The position numbers were made by a program, and so were the translations under genes. Source: DASUBV01 sp963725175 (GTDB lineage Bacteria > Actinomycetota > Actinomycetes > Streptosporangiales > Streptosporangiaceae). From it: a stretch of DNA of 64,000 nt. The notes below the pieces were generated by a model that saw only the letters and a list, made by a program, of their open reading frames with translations, was not told the origin of the DNA and did no database searches. Of the stretch, positions 62,765-64,000 are shown piece by piece. How positions within the stretch are numbered: position 1 is the first letter of the stretch; each line of letters starts with the position of its first letter. The stretch is from the NCBI GenBank assembly GCA_963725175.1, contig CAVRXH010000006.1, positions 4,526,001-4,590,000 on the forward strand, read 5' to 3'.

Positions 62765-64000
62765 ATGACCGTGCAGGAGGATCACAGCCCCGGCACGCTG
62801 GGGCCATACCGCCTGCGCCAGCAGCTCGGCGAGGGTGGCATGGGCGTGGTCTACCTGGCCGCCGATCCCAGCGACCGGCTGGTCGCCGTCAAGGCGCTGC
62901 GCCGTGGCGTGCCCGAGGAGGCCACCGCCAGGCGGCGGCTGGCCCGCGAGTTCGACACCATGCGCCGGGTGCACAGCCCGTATGTGGCCGAGGTCATCGA
63001 TGCCGACGTCGAGGCGAATCCGCCCTACATCGTGACCAGGTACGTGCCGGGCCGGACCGTCGATGAGGTGATCAGCTCGGGCGGCCCGCTGGCCGGGCAG
63101 GCGCTGCTCACCCTGGCCAGGGGCCTGGCGTGGGCGCTGACCGCCGTGCACGCGGCCGGCGTGGTGCACAGGGACCTCAAGCCCGCCAACGTGATGATGC
63201 TGGACGGCGAGCCGGTGGTGATCGACTTCGGCATCGCGCAGGCGCCGGACTCGACCAAGCTGACCATGACCGGCATGTTCATGGGCACGCCCGGCTACCT
63301 GGCACCCGAGGTGATCGAGGGCAGCCCCAGCGGGCCCGCGGCGGACGTGCACTCCTGGGGCGCCACGCTGGCATTCGCCGCCACCGGCCGGGCCCCGTTC
63401 GGCGGCGGGACCTTCGAGTCGATCTTCTACCGCATCGTGAACGGCCAGCCGGACCTGACCGGCATGCCGGCCGCGCTGCTGCCGCTGGTCCTGCACGCGC
63501 TGGCCCGCGACCCGTCGCGCCGCCCGTCGGCCGCCGAGCTGGCCGACCGGCTCACGGTGCTGGACGGCAGCACGCTTATCCCCGGCAGCGCGCCTGCGAT
63601 GCTGCCCGGCGGTGCGCTGCCCGGTGGCACCGTCGGCGACGTGCCCGCCGCGGGACTGGCCGGGATGGCCGGAATGGCGGCCGCCGCCGGGTACCTGCCC
63701 GCGCCCGCCGCCAACGGCCTGGCCGGTGCCGGGCTGGCCGGGCAGACGGCCTGGCCGCCCGCACCCGGCGGTACCCGGCAGTTCGCGGGCGGGGCACCCG
63801 ACAGCTACGCGGACCTGCTGCCGCCGGTCAGCTACGGGCGGCCGGCCCGGCCGGCGCCCCGCCGCACGGCGCGCCGCCGCACGGCAACGGCTATGACTAC
63901 GGCGGCTATGCCGCCGCCGGCCAGCAGGCAGGCGGGCTGGCCAGCCCAGCAGACCGGCCGCACCCGCCAAGGACGCCGCTGGTGCTCGCCGTCGTGGCGG
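62765..64000 (+). CDS. Serine/threonine protein kinase (partial at window end; apparent frameshift)
   Basis: A PknB-type kinase running off the window. Motifs: GEGGMGVVYLA (Gly loop), VAVK with Lys43, HRDLKPANVM with catalytic Asp137, DFGIAQAPD with Asp154, and GTPGYLAPEV. A long Ala/Gly/Pro linker follows. In the last 160 bp (about 63833-63865) the good reading switches frame: GAPPHGAPPHGNGYDYGGYAA ending in VLAVVA, probably entering a membrane helix. One base is missing in ggccggcccggccgg. The extracellular domain is beyond the window. Confidence 0.9.
   Translation, partial: MTVQEDHSPGTLGPYRLRQQLGEGGMGVVYLAADPSDRLVAVKALRRGVPEEATARRRLAREFDTMRRVHSPYVAEVIDADVEANPPYIVTRYVPGRTVDEVISSGGPLAGQALLTLARGLAWALTAVHAAGVVHRDLKPANVMMLDGEPVVIDFGIAQAPDSTKLTMTGMFMGTPGYLAPEVIEGSPSGPAADVHSWGATLAFAATGRAPFGGGTFESIFYRIVNGQPDLTGMPAALLPLVLHALARDPSRRPSAAELADRLTVLDGSTLIPGSAPAMLPGGALPGGTVGDVPAAGLAGMAGMAAAAGYLPAPAANGLAGAGLAGQTAWPPAPGGTRQFAGGAPDSYADLLPPVSYGRPARPAPRRTARRRTATAMTTAAMPPPASRQAGWPAQQTGRTRQGRRWCSPSWR

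Noticed and set aside
62708..63970. 420-codon minus-strand open frame over the kinase
   Set aside because: Shadow of the plus-strand Ser/Thr kinase, which has all catalytic motifs.

Overview
This is a 64 kb window of chromosome from a very high-GC actinomycete. The evidence is the third-position G/C bias, frequent GTG/TTG starts, a fused Kgd, the GlgE alpha-glucan pathway, BldC, the VIT/PadR/TIGR03083-type gene content and Gly/Pro/Ala-rich linkers. The genus cannot be told from the sequence; no rRNA, tRNA, CRISPR array or insertion sequence was seen.

Layout. 0-9 kb: MDR oxidoreductase, PadR regulator with an 8-unit 15-bp repeat, DUF6104 and kgd, a glutathionyl-hydroquinone-reductase-like protein, DedA, nitrilase-family hydrolase. 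9-16.5 kb: GntR regulator, MntP-like exporter, S53 lipoprotein protease, ferredoxin, two methyltransferases flanking an alpha/alpha-barrel protein, GDP-mannose dehydratase. 16.5-21.4 kb: Fic protein, GNAT, maleylpyruvate-isomerase-like protein, VIT transporter, a cysteine-dioxygenase-like/rhodanese fusion. 21.7-33.6 kb: a four-gene betaine-type ABC importer, an array of 56-bp hairpin repeats, then histidine catabolism (hutU, M20 amidohydrolase, hutF, hutI) interrupted by a DUF3311/SSS carboxylate transporter. 33.7-41.4 kb: two-component system, SppA, flavin reductase, NUDIX-NYN fusion, P450, DODA-type dioxygenase.

41.4-45.6 kb holds the most distinctive locus: a His-Xaa-Ser system. It comprises a secreted protein with 12 H-x-S triplets (HxsA), a small HxsD and two radical SAM enzymes (HxsB, HxsC). 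The four reading frames overlap by 1-11 nt in the order A-D-B-C. A divergent Gly/His-rich membrane protein lies on the other side of an AT-rich leader region. This looks like a peptide/protein modification system of unknown product.

45.6-46.3 kb is a VapBC module with a 14-bp palindromic operator. 47.9-59.7 kb is the GlgE alpha-glucan pathway (glgB, mak, treS, glgE on the minus strand, alpha-glucan phosphorylase divergent), with a cupredoxin membrane protein inserted between mak and treS. 60-64 kb: BldC, an HTH protein, a Cys-rich protein, enoyl-CoA hydratase and a Ser/Thr kinase that runs off the end.

Five otherwise good genes (kgd, a methyltransferase, hutF, NUDIX-NYN, the kinase) each carry one single-base frameshift in a G/C-rich tract. 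The simplest explanation is uncorrected sequencing indels, but this should be settled before calling them pseudogenes.
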